A DNA stretch of 64,000 bases from CAWAXW01 sp963786155 (lineage in GTDB: Bacteria; Actinomycetota; CADDZG01; WHSQ01): the NCBI GenBank assembly GCA_963786155.1, contig CAWAXW010000006.1:1240001-1304000 (forward strand), given 5' to 3'. Below the pieces are notes generated by a model. The model ran no database searches and had not been told where the DNA came from. It saw nothing but the letters and a program-made list of their open reading frames with translations. The position numbers and the translations under genes are program-made. This document shows, one piece after another, positions 27,436 through 36,548 of the stretch. Position 1 is the first letter of the stretch, and each line of letters starts with the position of its first letter.

Positions 27436-30400
27436 CTAGACGGCGGCGACCTCGGTGCCTTCGAACAATGCTTCGAGGCGCTGGACCTCGGCCACCGGTG
27501 CAACGCGCTTCATGTGGGTGGCGTGGGTCTCCCAGTCTTGGAGGATCCTTTGGGCGATCTCGGAGCCGGTGTATTCCGAGTGACGCTCCACGATGCGCTT
27601 GAGGGACTCGAGCTGGCCATCGGTCGGCTCGTACGCCGCCACTAGCTGGGTGTTGAGGCGCGAGCCGAGTTGATCATCCGGGTCGTAGACGTAGGCCTCG
27701 CCCCCGCTCATCCCCGCCCCCACGTTGCGACCGACAGGGCCCAGGATCACGACCGCACCTGCCGTCATGTACTCGCAGGCATGGTCTCCGGTCCCCTCGA
27801 CGACGGCCACCGCGCCCGAGTTGCGAACTGCGAAGCGCTCACCGGCGCGGCCGGCGATGTATAGCTGACCGCCCGTGGCGCCGTAGAGAACCGTGTTCCC
27901 GACCAGGTACGGATCGCCTGCGTCGTTCGCAGGCGGTTGGACTATCACGCGGCCCCCGTGCATGCTCTTGCAAACATAGTCGTTGGCCTCACCCACCAAC
28001 CGCAGCTCGATCCCGTCCGCGAGGAACGCACCGAAGCTTTGGCCCGCCTCTCCCTCGAAGTTCGCGCTCACGCGCGTACCGGCCGGCATTCCGCCGAGCT
28101 CGTATTCGAGCGCCCCGGCGAGACGGGCGCCGACGCTTCGATCCGCCGTGGTGATGGGGAAGTGCACCGCGACCGACCGTCCCTCTCGCAGGCCATCCAT
28201 GGCTTCGGTGTAGAGCCTGTCGCCGAGCCCCGAGCGCGGCCGTTGCAACTCGACCGAGCCGGTGAACTTCCTCTCGGCATCGCCGGCGTCGATCAGCAGC
28301 GGCGTCAGATCGAGAGCGTCCGAGCGCGGGTCGCCGGTCTTCCGCTGACGAAGTAGATCGGAACGACCGATCGCCTCGTCGATGCTGCGCAGCCCGAGCG
28401 AGGAGAGCAACAGCCGCGCCTCCTCGGCCACGAGCATGAGATAACGGGCGACCATCTCGGGCGTTCCGGCGTACTTCTTGCGCAATTCGGGGTCCTGGGT
28501 CGCGATCCCCACGGGACAAGTGTTGCGATGACATGTGCGCACGAGGATGCAACCTTCGGCGACGAGCGCGGCGGTACCGAAGGAGACTTCGTCGGCCCCC
28601 ATCAGTGCGGCGATCACGACGTCGCGCCCAGTCTTTATGCCGCCGTCGATCCGAAGCCGGGCGCGCCCTCGCAAACCGTTCGCAACGAGGGCCGCCTGGG
28701 TCTCCGCGAGCCCAAGCTCCCACGGCATGCCCGCGTTCTTGATGGATGACAGTGGGGACGCCCCTGTGCCGCCGTCGCCTCCGGAGATGTGCACGACGTC
28801 GGAGAGCCCCTTCACGACTCCGGCCGCGATCGTGCCGACGCCCTCGGAAGCGACGAGCTTCACCGAGACCTTGGCGCGAGGGTTCGCTTGCTTGAGATCG
28901 AAGATCAGCTGGGCCAGGTCCTCGATCGAATAGATGTCGTGGTGCGGCGGGGGAGAGATGAGCGCGACGCCGGGAACGGTGTGACGGAGCCGGGCGATCT
29001 CGACCGAGACCTTCTGTCCGGGAAGCTGGCCGCCCTCGCCGGGCTTCGATCCCTGCGCCATCTTGATCTGGAGCTCGTTCGCGAACGCGAGGTACTCGGG
29101 AGTCACTCCGAACCGACCCGAGGCGATCTGCTTGATCGACGAGTTGCGGTGATCGCGGTAGCGCTCCGGCGCTTCGCCGCCCTCGCCGGTGTTTGCCTGC
29201 CCGCCGATCATGTTCAGAGCGATCGACAAAGTCTCGTGGGCCTCGGCCGACAGGGCGCCGTGGCTCATCGCCCCTGTCGAGAAGCGCTTGGCTATCTCGG
29301 CGGCGGGCTCGACATCCTCCAGCGGGATGGGCTCGGCGGCGGGGACGAGCTCGAGCAGATCGCGCGGCTCTGCCGGCGGACGCTCGTTGACGAGGGAAGC
29401 AAAACGCTCGTAAGCCCCGTCCGCCCCTTTCACCGCGCGTTGCAGTTGGTGTGCCGCGGCCTTCTCGTCGTCGGGAGCTTCCTTCAGTCCGATCGTTTCG
29501 TGGAGCGAGTCGACGACGCCGGGGTTTATCGAGTGGTACTCGCCGCCCTTCTTGTGCTTGATGAAGCCGGTGTTCGCGAGGATGGGCTTGGCTCCGTAGG
29601 CCGCGTCGTGGCGGAGGAGCGCGTCTGCGCCCAGCTCCTCGAAAGAAAACCCGCCGAGCATCGACGCGACGCCCGGTGAAGCACAGCTCGATCACGTCGT
29701 GACCGAGTCCGAGCGCCTCGATGATCTGTGCGGAACGATAGGAGTCGAGGGTCGAGATGCCCATCTTCGACATCACCTTGAGCAGGCCGTCCTCGAGCGC
29801 CGAGAAGAACCGGCGCTGCCCCTCGTCGAAGGCTACGTCGCCGCCTAGCCGCCCGCGCTTGGCAAGTTCCGTGATCGATTCGAGAGCGAGGCGCGGGCAC
29901 ACGGCGTCGGCTCCGTTCGTGAGCAGGCAGGCGACGTGATGCGTCTCCCGCACGTCGTCGGCGTCGACGATGATGCTGGTCTGCGAGCGCAGGCCCGACT
30001 CGATCAAACGATGGTGCACGGCCCCCGCGGCAAGCGGAGAGGGGATGGGCACCCTGTCCGGCCCGATGTTCGAGTGGGACACGATCACGAAGGGGGCCCC
30101 GCCAGAGACCGCCGACGCGGCTGCGTCGGCTAGAGCACGGCAACCGGCCTCTAGCCCATCGGGCCCTTCCACCAGCTCGAAGGTCGCATCGAGCACGACG
30201 GCGCCGAGCGACTCGAGCTCGGTCAACGCCGAAGGCCACAGCAGGAAGGACGGGTATTCGCGCAGAGCGGCCGCTTCGGGGCGTTCGCTCAAGAGCGGCG
30301 CTCGGGGGCCGAGACGCGTGCGAAGCGACATGACGTAGCGCTCGCGCAGATGGTCGATCGGCGGGTTCGTGACCTGGGCGAAGCGCTGCTTGAGGAAATT

Positions 30401-31854
30401 GAAGATCGGCCGGCCGTAGCTAGCGAGCGGGGCGCGGGCCGTGTCGTCGCCCATCGAGGAGGTCGGCTCGTAACCCTCTACCGCCATCGGACGGATCACC
30501 ACGGTGAACTCTTCCTTCTGATAGCCGTGCCGCGACCTGACGAGCGAGCACGTCGTCACCGAACTCGCTGATCGGCTCGCCACGGTCGGCCTCCACGAGA
30601 TGCTCGAGCAGCCAGTCGCCGTAGGGGCGGCGGTTGGCCAGCCTGCTCTTGACCGCCGCATCGTCGAGCACGCCACCCTCGCCCGGATCGACCGAGATGG
30701 ATTGCCCGGGTCCGATCTTCAATCTCCTGACCCGGCCGTGCCCGCGGGTTGAAACCGAGCCGGCCTCTGAGCCCACGGCCACGAGCCCGTCGTCGCACAC
30801 CGCGACGCGCAGAGGACGGAGCCCATTGCGGTCAAGGCATGCACCGACGCGGACGCCGTCTGCGAACACGAGCGCCGGCAGGACCATCCCACGGCTCGAT
30901 CAGACAAGCGTGATAACGGAAGAAGTCCCGCACCTCGGGCTCGAGGTCCATGACCTCCTCCCACGCGCTCGGCACGAGCATCGAGCTCGCGTGTCGCAAG
31001 TCGCGGCCCCCGCGCACGAGCAGCTCGAGAGCGCTATCGAGGATCCCGGAATCCGAGCTCTCGACGTCGACCACCGGCTTCAGCAGCTCTTCGGGAGCGA
31101 GGTCCGCAGAGCCCAGCCGTCCTTCGCGGGCGCGCAGTAAAGCGACGTTTCCCCGGATCGTGTTGATCTCGCCGTTGTGACCGAGGAAGCGGAACGGCTG
31201 GGCCCGCTCCCACGTCGGGGTCGTGTTGGTCGAGTAACGCTGGTGGTAGACGCTGAACCAACCCTCGTAGCGATCGTCGGCGAGGTCGGGGAAGTACGAG
31301 GCGAGCTGGTCGGCGGCAACCAACCCCTTGTAAGTGACCGTCCTGAATGAGAACGACGCGATGTACAAGCCGTTGCGAATCATCCGCTCGACACGGCGCC
31401 TCGCCCTGAACGCCCTGTGCTCGGCCTCGTCCTCGTCGATTCCAAGCGGGCGGACGAGCACCGCTTGTTCGATGAGCGGCTCACTTGCCTTCGCTTGATC
31501 CCCGAGAGCCGTGCGGTCGACCGGAACGGGACGCCAGCGCAGGACATCGATCCCCTCGGCCCGGCAGGCTTCTTCGACGATGGCTCGGCTCGGCCCCGGA
31601 TCGGACGGGTCGAAGAAGCACATCGCCACTCCGACCCTCTCCTTTATGTCCGGGTCCAGGTCGAGGAGTGAGCGGGGGACCGGCAGCAGCACCCCGGCGC
31701 CGTCCCCAGTGAGGGCGTCGGCCGCTACCGCCCCCCGGTGACGAACCCGGCAAAGCGCCTCGAGCGCCGCCTCCACGATGGCGCGCGAGGGACGGCCTTT
31801 CGAGTCGGCAACGAAGCCGATCCCGCAGGCGTCTCGCTCCTGGCTCGCGAACAT
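27436..31854 (-). CDS. gltB: Glutamate synthase large subunit (three frameshifts)
   Basis: Makes two glutamates from glutamine and 2-oxoglutarate. About 1471 residues after removing one extra base near each of 30885, 30540 and 29680. Order of domains: short propeptide then the nucleophile Cys in ACGIGFVAD with LGHNGEINT (glutamine amidotransferase); central domain with RETHHVACLLTNGADAV; FMN domain with GAMSHGALS, VHISGGDGGTGASP and the 3Fe-4S motif CHRNTCPVGIATQ; C-terminal beta-helix with GNTVLYGATGGQLYIAG. ATG 31854 is chosen because it leaves a nine-residue propeptide. gltD is not adjacent. Confidence 0.92.
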
Positions 31855-31887
31855 GGCAGCTCTCTTTCGCGCTTTCGGCGGGGCATC

Positions 31888-31916
31888 AAAAAAGGCGCCC
31901 CGCATCGCGGAGCGCC
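31888..31916 (-). terminator. Hairpin plus U-tract in the gltB leader, possible attenuator
   Basis: On the minus strand GGCGCTCCGC, GAT, GCGGGGCGCC form a ten-pair stem with one U-G wobble, followed by six T. The wobble is stable only in minus-strand RNA and the T-run is on that side, so the terminator faces gltB. It ends about 33 bases before the gltB start and there is no minus-strand gene upstream of it, since the ferritin gene begins at 32026 on the other strand. Confidence 0.75.
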
Positions 31917-32025
31917 GTTGCTCATCTGTGGGTGGGACGCTATCAGACCCCCGGGCCACGCGGTTGCAAATGGGCACAGAACCCTGGGAGCGGAGCGCTA
32001 CCATCGAGAGCGGAGGTGAGGCCAC

Positions 32026-32529
32026 GTGCTCACTAAGAAGGTGCAGGACGCACTCAACGATCAGCTCGCAACCGAGCTGAGGTCCGCCTATGAGTACCTT
32101 TCGATGTCCGCTTACTGCGAGTCGATCGCGCTGCCCGGTATGGCCGCGTGGTTACACGCCCAATGGGCCGAGGAGCTCACTCATGCGCTCAAGTTCTTCT
32201 CGTTCATCCACGATCGGGGCGCCCGGGTCGAGCTGCGGGAGCTGCCGAAACCTCGCCAGGATTACAAGTCGGCGTTGGACGTCTTCGAGACCGCCCTCGA
32301 GCAGGAGCGATCGGTAACCGGCGCGATCGACGGCCTCTACAAGCTCGTCGAGAAGGAAGGGGACTATGCCTCCCAAGCCTGGCTCGACTGGTTCGCGACC
32401 GAGCAGGTCGAAGAAGAGAAGGCCGTGACCCAGATAGTCGAATCCTTGCGCCGGATAGGCGACTCCGGCGAGGGCTTGTTCATCATGGACAAAGACCTCG
32501 GGAGCGGCTTGTCGGAAACCTCTGCTTAG
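32026..32529 (+). CDS. Ferritin
   Basis: 167 residues from GTG 32026. Non-haem ferritin that oxidises and stores iron in a 24-subunit shell. Ferroxidase residues can be placed in LATELRSAYEYLSMSAYCE, AEELTHALKFF and EQVEEEKAV. No haem-binding Met as in bacterioferritin. Divergent from gltB and convergent with the MerR gene, whose end it overlaps by four bases. Confidence 0.9.
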   Translation: MLTKKVQDALNDQLATELRSAYEYLSMSAYCESIALPGMAAWLHAQWAEELTHALKFFSFIHDRGARVELRELPKPRQDYKSALDVFETALEQERSVTGAIDGLYKLVEKEGDYASQAWLDWFATEQVEEEKAVTQIVESLRRIGDSGEGLFIMDKDLGSGLSETSA

Positions 32530-33287
32530 CGAGCTTTTTTCTTGCGAGCTTTCTTCGGTGACCGTGCCAGCTCGCGCCCGAAGGCTTTCTCGACCTCATC
32601 GCCCATCTGAAGGCGGAATGAGCCCACGAGCACGTCCTGGGCGAGGGCGCGCAGGCGTTCGAGCGCGTTCCGGATCTCGGGCAGGCGCTCGTCGGGGAAG
32701 CCGGCTTCTTGGAACGGCTTCCACACGTCGTTGATGAACAGCCGCACGAACTCCTGAGCGACGCCCTTGCTGTGGCGATGGACCTTCTCGACCACCGCGA
32801 GCCCGTGCTCGACCGGTACCCCAAGGTTCGCGATCTCGATGCCTGCCCGGAAGATCGCGGGACTGGTGATCTCGTAGCGCCCTTCGCCGAGATCGCTCAA
32901 GATGCCGAGCGATTCGGCCTTGCGGATAAGGCTTGGGTCTGCCCCGCCGAACCGTCGCGCAAGTTCGTCTGCCTCGACGGCCTCAGGCTGCTCGTCGTCC
33001 CACGGCGCCATGAGCAAGCGTTCGAAGCGGAGAAGCTCCTCGCCGGCGCCGACCGAAGTGACCTCCAGCATGCGCTTGATGCTCCCCAGGTTGAAGCCCG
33101 CCGCCTGCATCTCCTTGATCAGTTCCAGGCGGGCGACGTGCTCCGTCCCGTAGTAGCCGGTCCGGACCCGGACCGCAGGAGGGGGGAGGAGGCCTCGGGA
33201 CTGGTGTGCCCGGATGTTGCGCACGGTCATGCCGGTGCGCCGGGCCACCTCGTCGATCGTCAGTGCCGTCTCGGTCATCGCTGCCAT
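32526..33287 (-). CDS. MerR family transcriptional regulator
   Basis: 253 residues. N-terminal winged helix: LTIDEVARRTGMTVRNIRAHQSRGLLPPP, RTGYYGTEHVARLELIKEMQAAGFNL. The C-terminal region is about 160 residues, all helical, with no Cys cluster, so a metal-sensing MerR is unlikely; a small-molecule or protein ligand is more probable. Ends in a Lys/Arg tail (KKARKKKAR). It is divergent from the membrane protein at 33388 and an inverted repeat lies between them. Confidence 0.85.
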   Translation of the reverse strand: MAAMTETALTIDEVARRTGMTVRNIRAHQSRGLLPPPAVRVRTGYYGTEHVARLELIKEMQAAGFNLGSIKRMLEVTSVGAGEELLRFERLLMAPWDDEQPEAVEADELARRFGGADPSLIRKAESLGILSDLGEGRYEITSPAIFRAGIEIANLGVPVEHGLAVVEKVHRHSKGVAQEFVRLFINDVWKPFQEAGFPDERLPEIRNALERLRALAQDVLVGSFRLQMGDEVEKAFGRELARSPKKARKKKAR

Positions 33288-33299
33288 CGTGGCAGGAGT

Positions 33300-33332
33300 T
33301 TACACCAAAGCGTGTAACATCATATGGTGTAA
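33300..33332. promoter_or_regulatory. Inverted repeat, candidate MerR operator
   Basis: TTACACC (33300-33306) and GGTGTAA (33326-33332) are perfect inverted arms 19 bases apart. GTGTAACAT also recurs as a direct repeat at 33312 and 33327. The site lies between the MerR gene (start 33287, minus) and the membrane protein gene (start 33388, plus), as expected for autoregulation plus control of the divergent gene. Confidence 0.6.
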
Positions 33333-33387
33333 CATTCAATCCAGCCGGGTAAGGCTCGATTACGGGCATATCCAGGAGGTAATGGAC

Positions 33388-35250
33388 ATGGGCATTCGGG
33401 CAATCGCAGGACACATACCGGTACTCGCACAGAGTGAGGCGCCGGCAGGAGGCGCGCCGCTCGAGGACCTTGTGATCGCCTCGGTCGCCGCGCTCATCGG
33501 GCTGGTCACGCTCGTGCTCGTCGCGTGGCGTTACCGGAGTGGAGGCACCTCCCAAGCGAAGCGGCTTGTCGGATTCGCCGAGCGCGTTTCCGGGTTGCCG
33601 CCGTGGGCCGCATTGCCGGCCGCGATCACCACGATCTCGTTGCTGACGGCGGTGTTCGGTTTCTACTGGGACGTGTCGACCCACATCGACAACGGACGTG
33701 ACCCGGGCCCCTTCGCCAACCCGTCGCACTACTTGATCCTGTTCGGTCTCATCGGCATCGCCGTGGCGGGGTTCGTGTCGGTCGTCATCGGAAGTCCTCA
33801 GACGAAGACGTCGATCCGCATACGGGAGGGATGGCACGCGCCGCTCGGAGGCGTCGCCATCCTCGTGTGCGGAGTTATCGCGTTGCTCGGCTTCCCCCTC
33901 GATGACGTTTGGCACAGGTTGTTCGGCCAAGACGTCACGTTGTGGGGACCGACCCACATCCAGATGGTCGGGGGAGCGTCGCTGACGACGCTAGCGTTGT
34001 GGATCCTGATCCGCGAGACGCGACTCGATCCGAGCCCGACTCAAGGGTGGGGGCCGCGCCTCGTCTGGCTCCGAGAGGCGAGCATCGCCGGAGCATTGCT
34101 GCTCGGTCTCTCGACGCTGCAAGGCGAGTTCGACTTCAGCGTCCCTCAGTTCCGGTTGCTGTATCACCCCGTCCTGATCATGCTCGCCGCGAGCATCGGG
34201 CTGGTGGTCGCGCGCATGAAGCTGGGCCGCGGGGGAGCGTTGGCCGCGGTCGGGTTCTTCCTGCTCATCCGCATCGGTTTGACCTTGATCATCGGCCCCG
34301 TGCTCGGCAGATCGATCTTGCACTTCCCGCTCTATCTGATCGAAGCCTTGGTCGTCGAGTTCGTGGCCACCCGCGTTCCCATCGACGATCACCCGCGCTT
34401 CGGATTGTGGAGCGGTCTCGGGATCGGGACCGTTGGGTTGGCGGCCGAATGGCTGTGGAGCCAGGTGTGGATGCCGCTTCCGTGGCCCGCGGCGCTTCTG
34501 CCCGAGGCTGCGATCCTGGGTCTCGCCGCCGCCGTGTCCGGAGCCGTGCTCGGCACATTCATCGGCCGCGCGCTGAGCGCTCAGGCCCGCGGCTCGCGCC
34601 AGATGCCACGCTGGCTGCTACCCGCGGCAGGGGCGACGATCGTCGCTTGCCTCGTGATCCCATTGCCGAAATCCGCGCCGCCGGACATCACTGCAACGAT
34701 CACCCTGGACGAGGCGGGAACGCCCGACGAGCGCGAAGTGTTCGTCACGGCGAAGCTCGACCCGCCCGATGTCGCCGACGACCCGATGTGGTTCTACGGC
34801 CTCGCATGGCAGGGCCTCGAGTGGGAGCGAGGCATGAGTCCCCAGGTCGAGCTCGAGGAGATCGAGCCCGGCACCTACCGCACGACCGAGCCGCTTCCCG
34901 TCTACGGCGACTGGAAGGCACTGCTACGTCTGCACTCCGATAGCTGGCTCACGGTTCTACCCGTGTACCTCCCCGAAGACCGAGCGATACCTGCGCCCGA
35001 GGTCCCCGCAGTGGCTGGGGAGCGCGCTTTCGTTTCCGACCACGAGGTCGTGCAACGCGAAGCAGTCGGCGGTTCGCCAGCGCTGCAGAACATCGCGTAT
35101 GTGTTGCTGCTGGGCATCGCGATCGTGTGGCTGGCGTCATTGGGCTGGGCCCTCGCGCGACTGCAAAGAGCAGATGTGCACACCCAGACCCATCGGGCGA
35201 GTCGAATCGGAGAGAAGGGGCCGGCCCTGTCGAACGCGCTACGGCGGTAA
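33388..35250 (+). CDS. Large multipass membrane protein with C-terminal extracytoplasmic domain
   Basis: 620 residues from ATG 33388, seven bases after AGGAGGT; ATG 33382 is too close to that site. About eleven membrane segments over residues 20-450. Conserved-looking polar motifs are FYWDVSTHIDNGRDPG, ANPSHYLILFG and DDVWHRLFGQDVTLWGPTHIQM, rich in His and Asp at membrane borders, suggesting metal or proton handling. After residue 460 comes a beta-rich domain (WFYGLAWQGLEWERG, EPGTYRTTEPLPVYGDWKALLRL) reminiscent of YtkA/FixH-like domains, then a last membrane helix. No assigned function. Divergent from the MerR gene. Confidence 0.7.
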   Translation: MGIRAIAGHIPVLAQSEAPAGGAPLEDLVIASVAALIGLVTLVLVAWRYRSGGTSQAKRLVGFAERVSGLPPWAALPAAITTISLLTAVFGFYWDVSTHIDNGRDPGPFANPSHYLILFGLIGIAVAGFVSVVIGSPQTKTSIRIREGWHAPLGGVAILVCGVIALLGFPLDDVWHRLFGQDVTLWGPTHIQMVGGASLTTLALWILIRETRLDPSPTQGWGPRLVWLREASIAGALLLGLSTLQGEFDFSVPQFRLLYHPVLIMLAASIGLVVARMKLGRGGALAAVGFFLLIRIGLTLIIGPVLGRSILHFPLYLIEALVVEFVATRVPIDDHPRFGLWSGLGIGTVGLAAEWLWSQVWMPLPWPAALLPEAAILGLAAAVSGAVLGTFIGRALSAQARGSRQMPRWLLPAAGATIVACLVIPLPKSAPPDITATITLDEAGTPDEREVFVTAKLDPPDVADDPMWFYGLAWQGLEWERGMSPQVELEEIEPGTYRTTEPLPVYGDWKALLRLHSDSWLTVLPVYLPEDRAIPAPEVPAVAGERAFVSDHEVVQREAVGGSPALQNIAYVLLLGIAIVWLASLGWALARLQRADVHTQTHRASRIGEKGPALSNALRR

Positions 35251-36378
35251 TCGCCCTCCGCGTTTCGGCGGCGGCTCCAGTCGGCGCGCACCCGGTTCAC
35301 CTGCCTCGCGCCACCCCTTGTAGGTCTTCAAGTAGTGGTGGTGGTCGCATTTGAAATCGAGGTCGTCCAATTCGGTCTTGCGAGTCTTGGCCCAGCCCTC
35401 CAGGTGATCGACCTCCAGGCGGGCGGGCTCGTCGCAGCCCTGGATCGAACAGCGCATCCCTGAGCGCTCCTTGAGCGCCGATTTCTGACGCGCCGTCGGT
35501 TTTCTTCCAACGTGTGAGACCCGCCTGATGTCGGTCCCGTCCGTGAGGATCGAGGTAACGAACGCGTCTGTATAGAACGAGCGCGCCACCGATACAGGGA
35601 TCGGACCGATGCCGGGGATCTCGCAGATCTCACCTTCAGTGGTCTCACCTCGGTCGAGCGCGGCAAGATCGACCCGCACGTTGACCGTTGCCGGCGGACC
35701 GACCGGCGCGCCCTCACCCACATGAGCGCGCGCCGCCATGGCCACCAGGGCGTCCGCCCCATAGGCCTCGTAAGGCTCTTTGAGTCCTTTCTTGCGAGCA
35801 TCCTGGAAGGCCGCCACCTTGAAGGGCTCCAATCCCGCGAGGAACTTGGCCCCGGCATCCGGAGTCAACAAGGCACTTAGCCGGAAGGCTCCGTCATCGT
35901 CGGTCCAATGCCTGAGATGGCGGCGCTTATGGATGCGCGCATAGCGCTCGTCCTCGTCCGGTCGTGCCGCAGCCTCCACCGCCTTGCAGCGCTCCTTGAG
36001 TGTCTTGATCCCCTCGCGCTGAGCCAGATCGATCAACTCGTCCTGCGCCTGGGGGCTTGCCGCGGCCGCGGATGCGATAGCAGCGGTCTGGGTCTCCGAA
36101 AGTTTCCCCTCCCGGACGGCCTCCTCTAAAGCGGGGAGCTCCCTGATCCGGTCGGCGGTCTCGAGCGTCCTGATCGCATCGCCCACGAAGGTCCCTGTCT
36201 TGTTTGCCACGAAGTGGGCCGCGGACTTCGATCCGTCCTTACGCCACGCCCCCGAGTCCGCGACCCGGGCGGCCATGAGGGCCTTGGCGCCGGCGCAGAG
36301 CCGTTCCATCTCGGCGAAGTCCTCGAAAAGCTCGATGGCGCTCAGAGCCTCGATGACCTCGGGCTCGATACCGGCCAC
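35239..36378 (-). CDS. DUF222 / HNH endonuclease domain protein (13E12-type)
   Basis: 379 residues from GTG 36378. The N-terminal two thirds is the DUF222 helical domain; the C-terminus is an HNH domain with RCSIQGC, LEVDHLEGW and FKCDHHHYL. The same frame is open upstream to ATG 36423 (MFDQLKK) apart from one TAG at 36400-36402, and the intervening residues (KRELKELVAGIEP) look coding. ATG 36423 lies inside a perfect LexA box. In M. tuberculosis several 13E12-repeat genes of this family are SOS-controlled, so the upstream ATG is likely the ancestral start and the TAG a mutation or error. Confidence 0.82.
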   Translation of the reverse strand: MAGIEPEVIEALSAIELFEDFAEMERLCAGAKALMAARVADSGAWRKDGSKSAAHFVANKTGTFVGDAIRTLETADRIRELPALEEAVREGKLSETQTAAIASAAAASPQAQDELIDLAQREGIKTLKERCKAVEAAARPDEDERYARIHKRRHLRHWTDDDGAFRLSALLTPDAGAKFLAGLEPFKVAAFQDARKKGLKEPYEAYGADALVAMAARAHVGEGAPVGPPATVNVRVDLAALDRGETTEGEICEIPGIGPIPVSVARSFYTDAFVTSILTDGTDIRRVSHVGRKPTARQKSALKERSGMRCSIQGCDEPARLEVDHLEGWAKTRKTELDDLDFKCDHHHYLKTYKGWREAGEPGARRLEPPPKRGGRLPP

Positions 36379-36416
36379 GAGCTCTTTCAGCTCTCGCTTC
36401 TACTTCTTCAACTGGT

Positions 36417-36430
36417 CGAACATACGTTCG
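36417..36430. promoter_or_regulatory. LexA (SOS) box at the HNH gene
   Basis: CGAACATACGTTCG fits the Gram-positive/actinobacterial SOS consensus CGAAC-N4-GTTCG. The ATG codon of the longer HNH reading frame (36423-36421 on the minus strand) falls inside it. A near-identical box lies at the dinB start in this window. Confidence 0.8.
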
Positions 36431-36548
36431 ACTATAGACACGGGGTACGACGCGAAACGGCCAAATTCGGCCCTCCTCCCGAAAATTCTCAGAAATATTT
36501 AGTTGACGCTGCAAGTTTCTCGCCATGAGACTCTGGAGGAGGAGAGCC

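Noticed and set aside
31725..31925. Leader peptide MSNGAPRCGAPF reading through the gltB leader hairpin
   Set aside because: No cluster of regulatory codons and no clear ribosome-binding site; it is probably the hairpin read by chance.
31941..31969. gltB promoter on the minus strand (TTGCAA, 17 bases, CTGATA)
   Set aside because: The -10 fit is too poor to list as a feature; the true promoter should still be in this region.
36503..36531. Promoter for the VOC gene (TTGACG, 17 bases, TGAGAC)
   Set aside because: The -35 is good but the -10 matches the consensus at only two positions.
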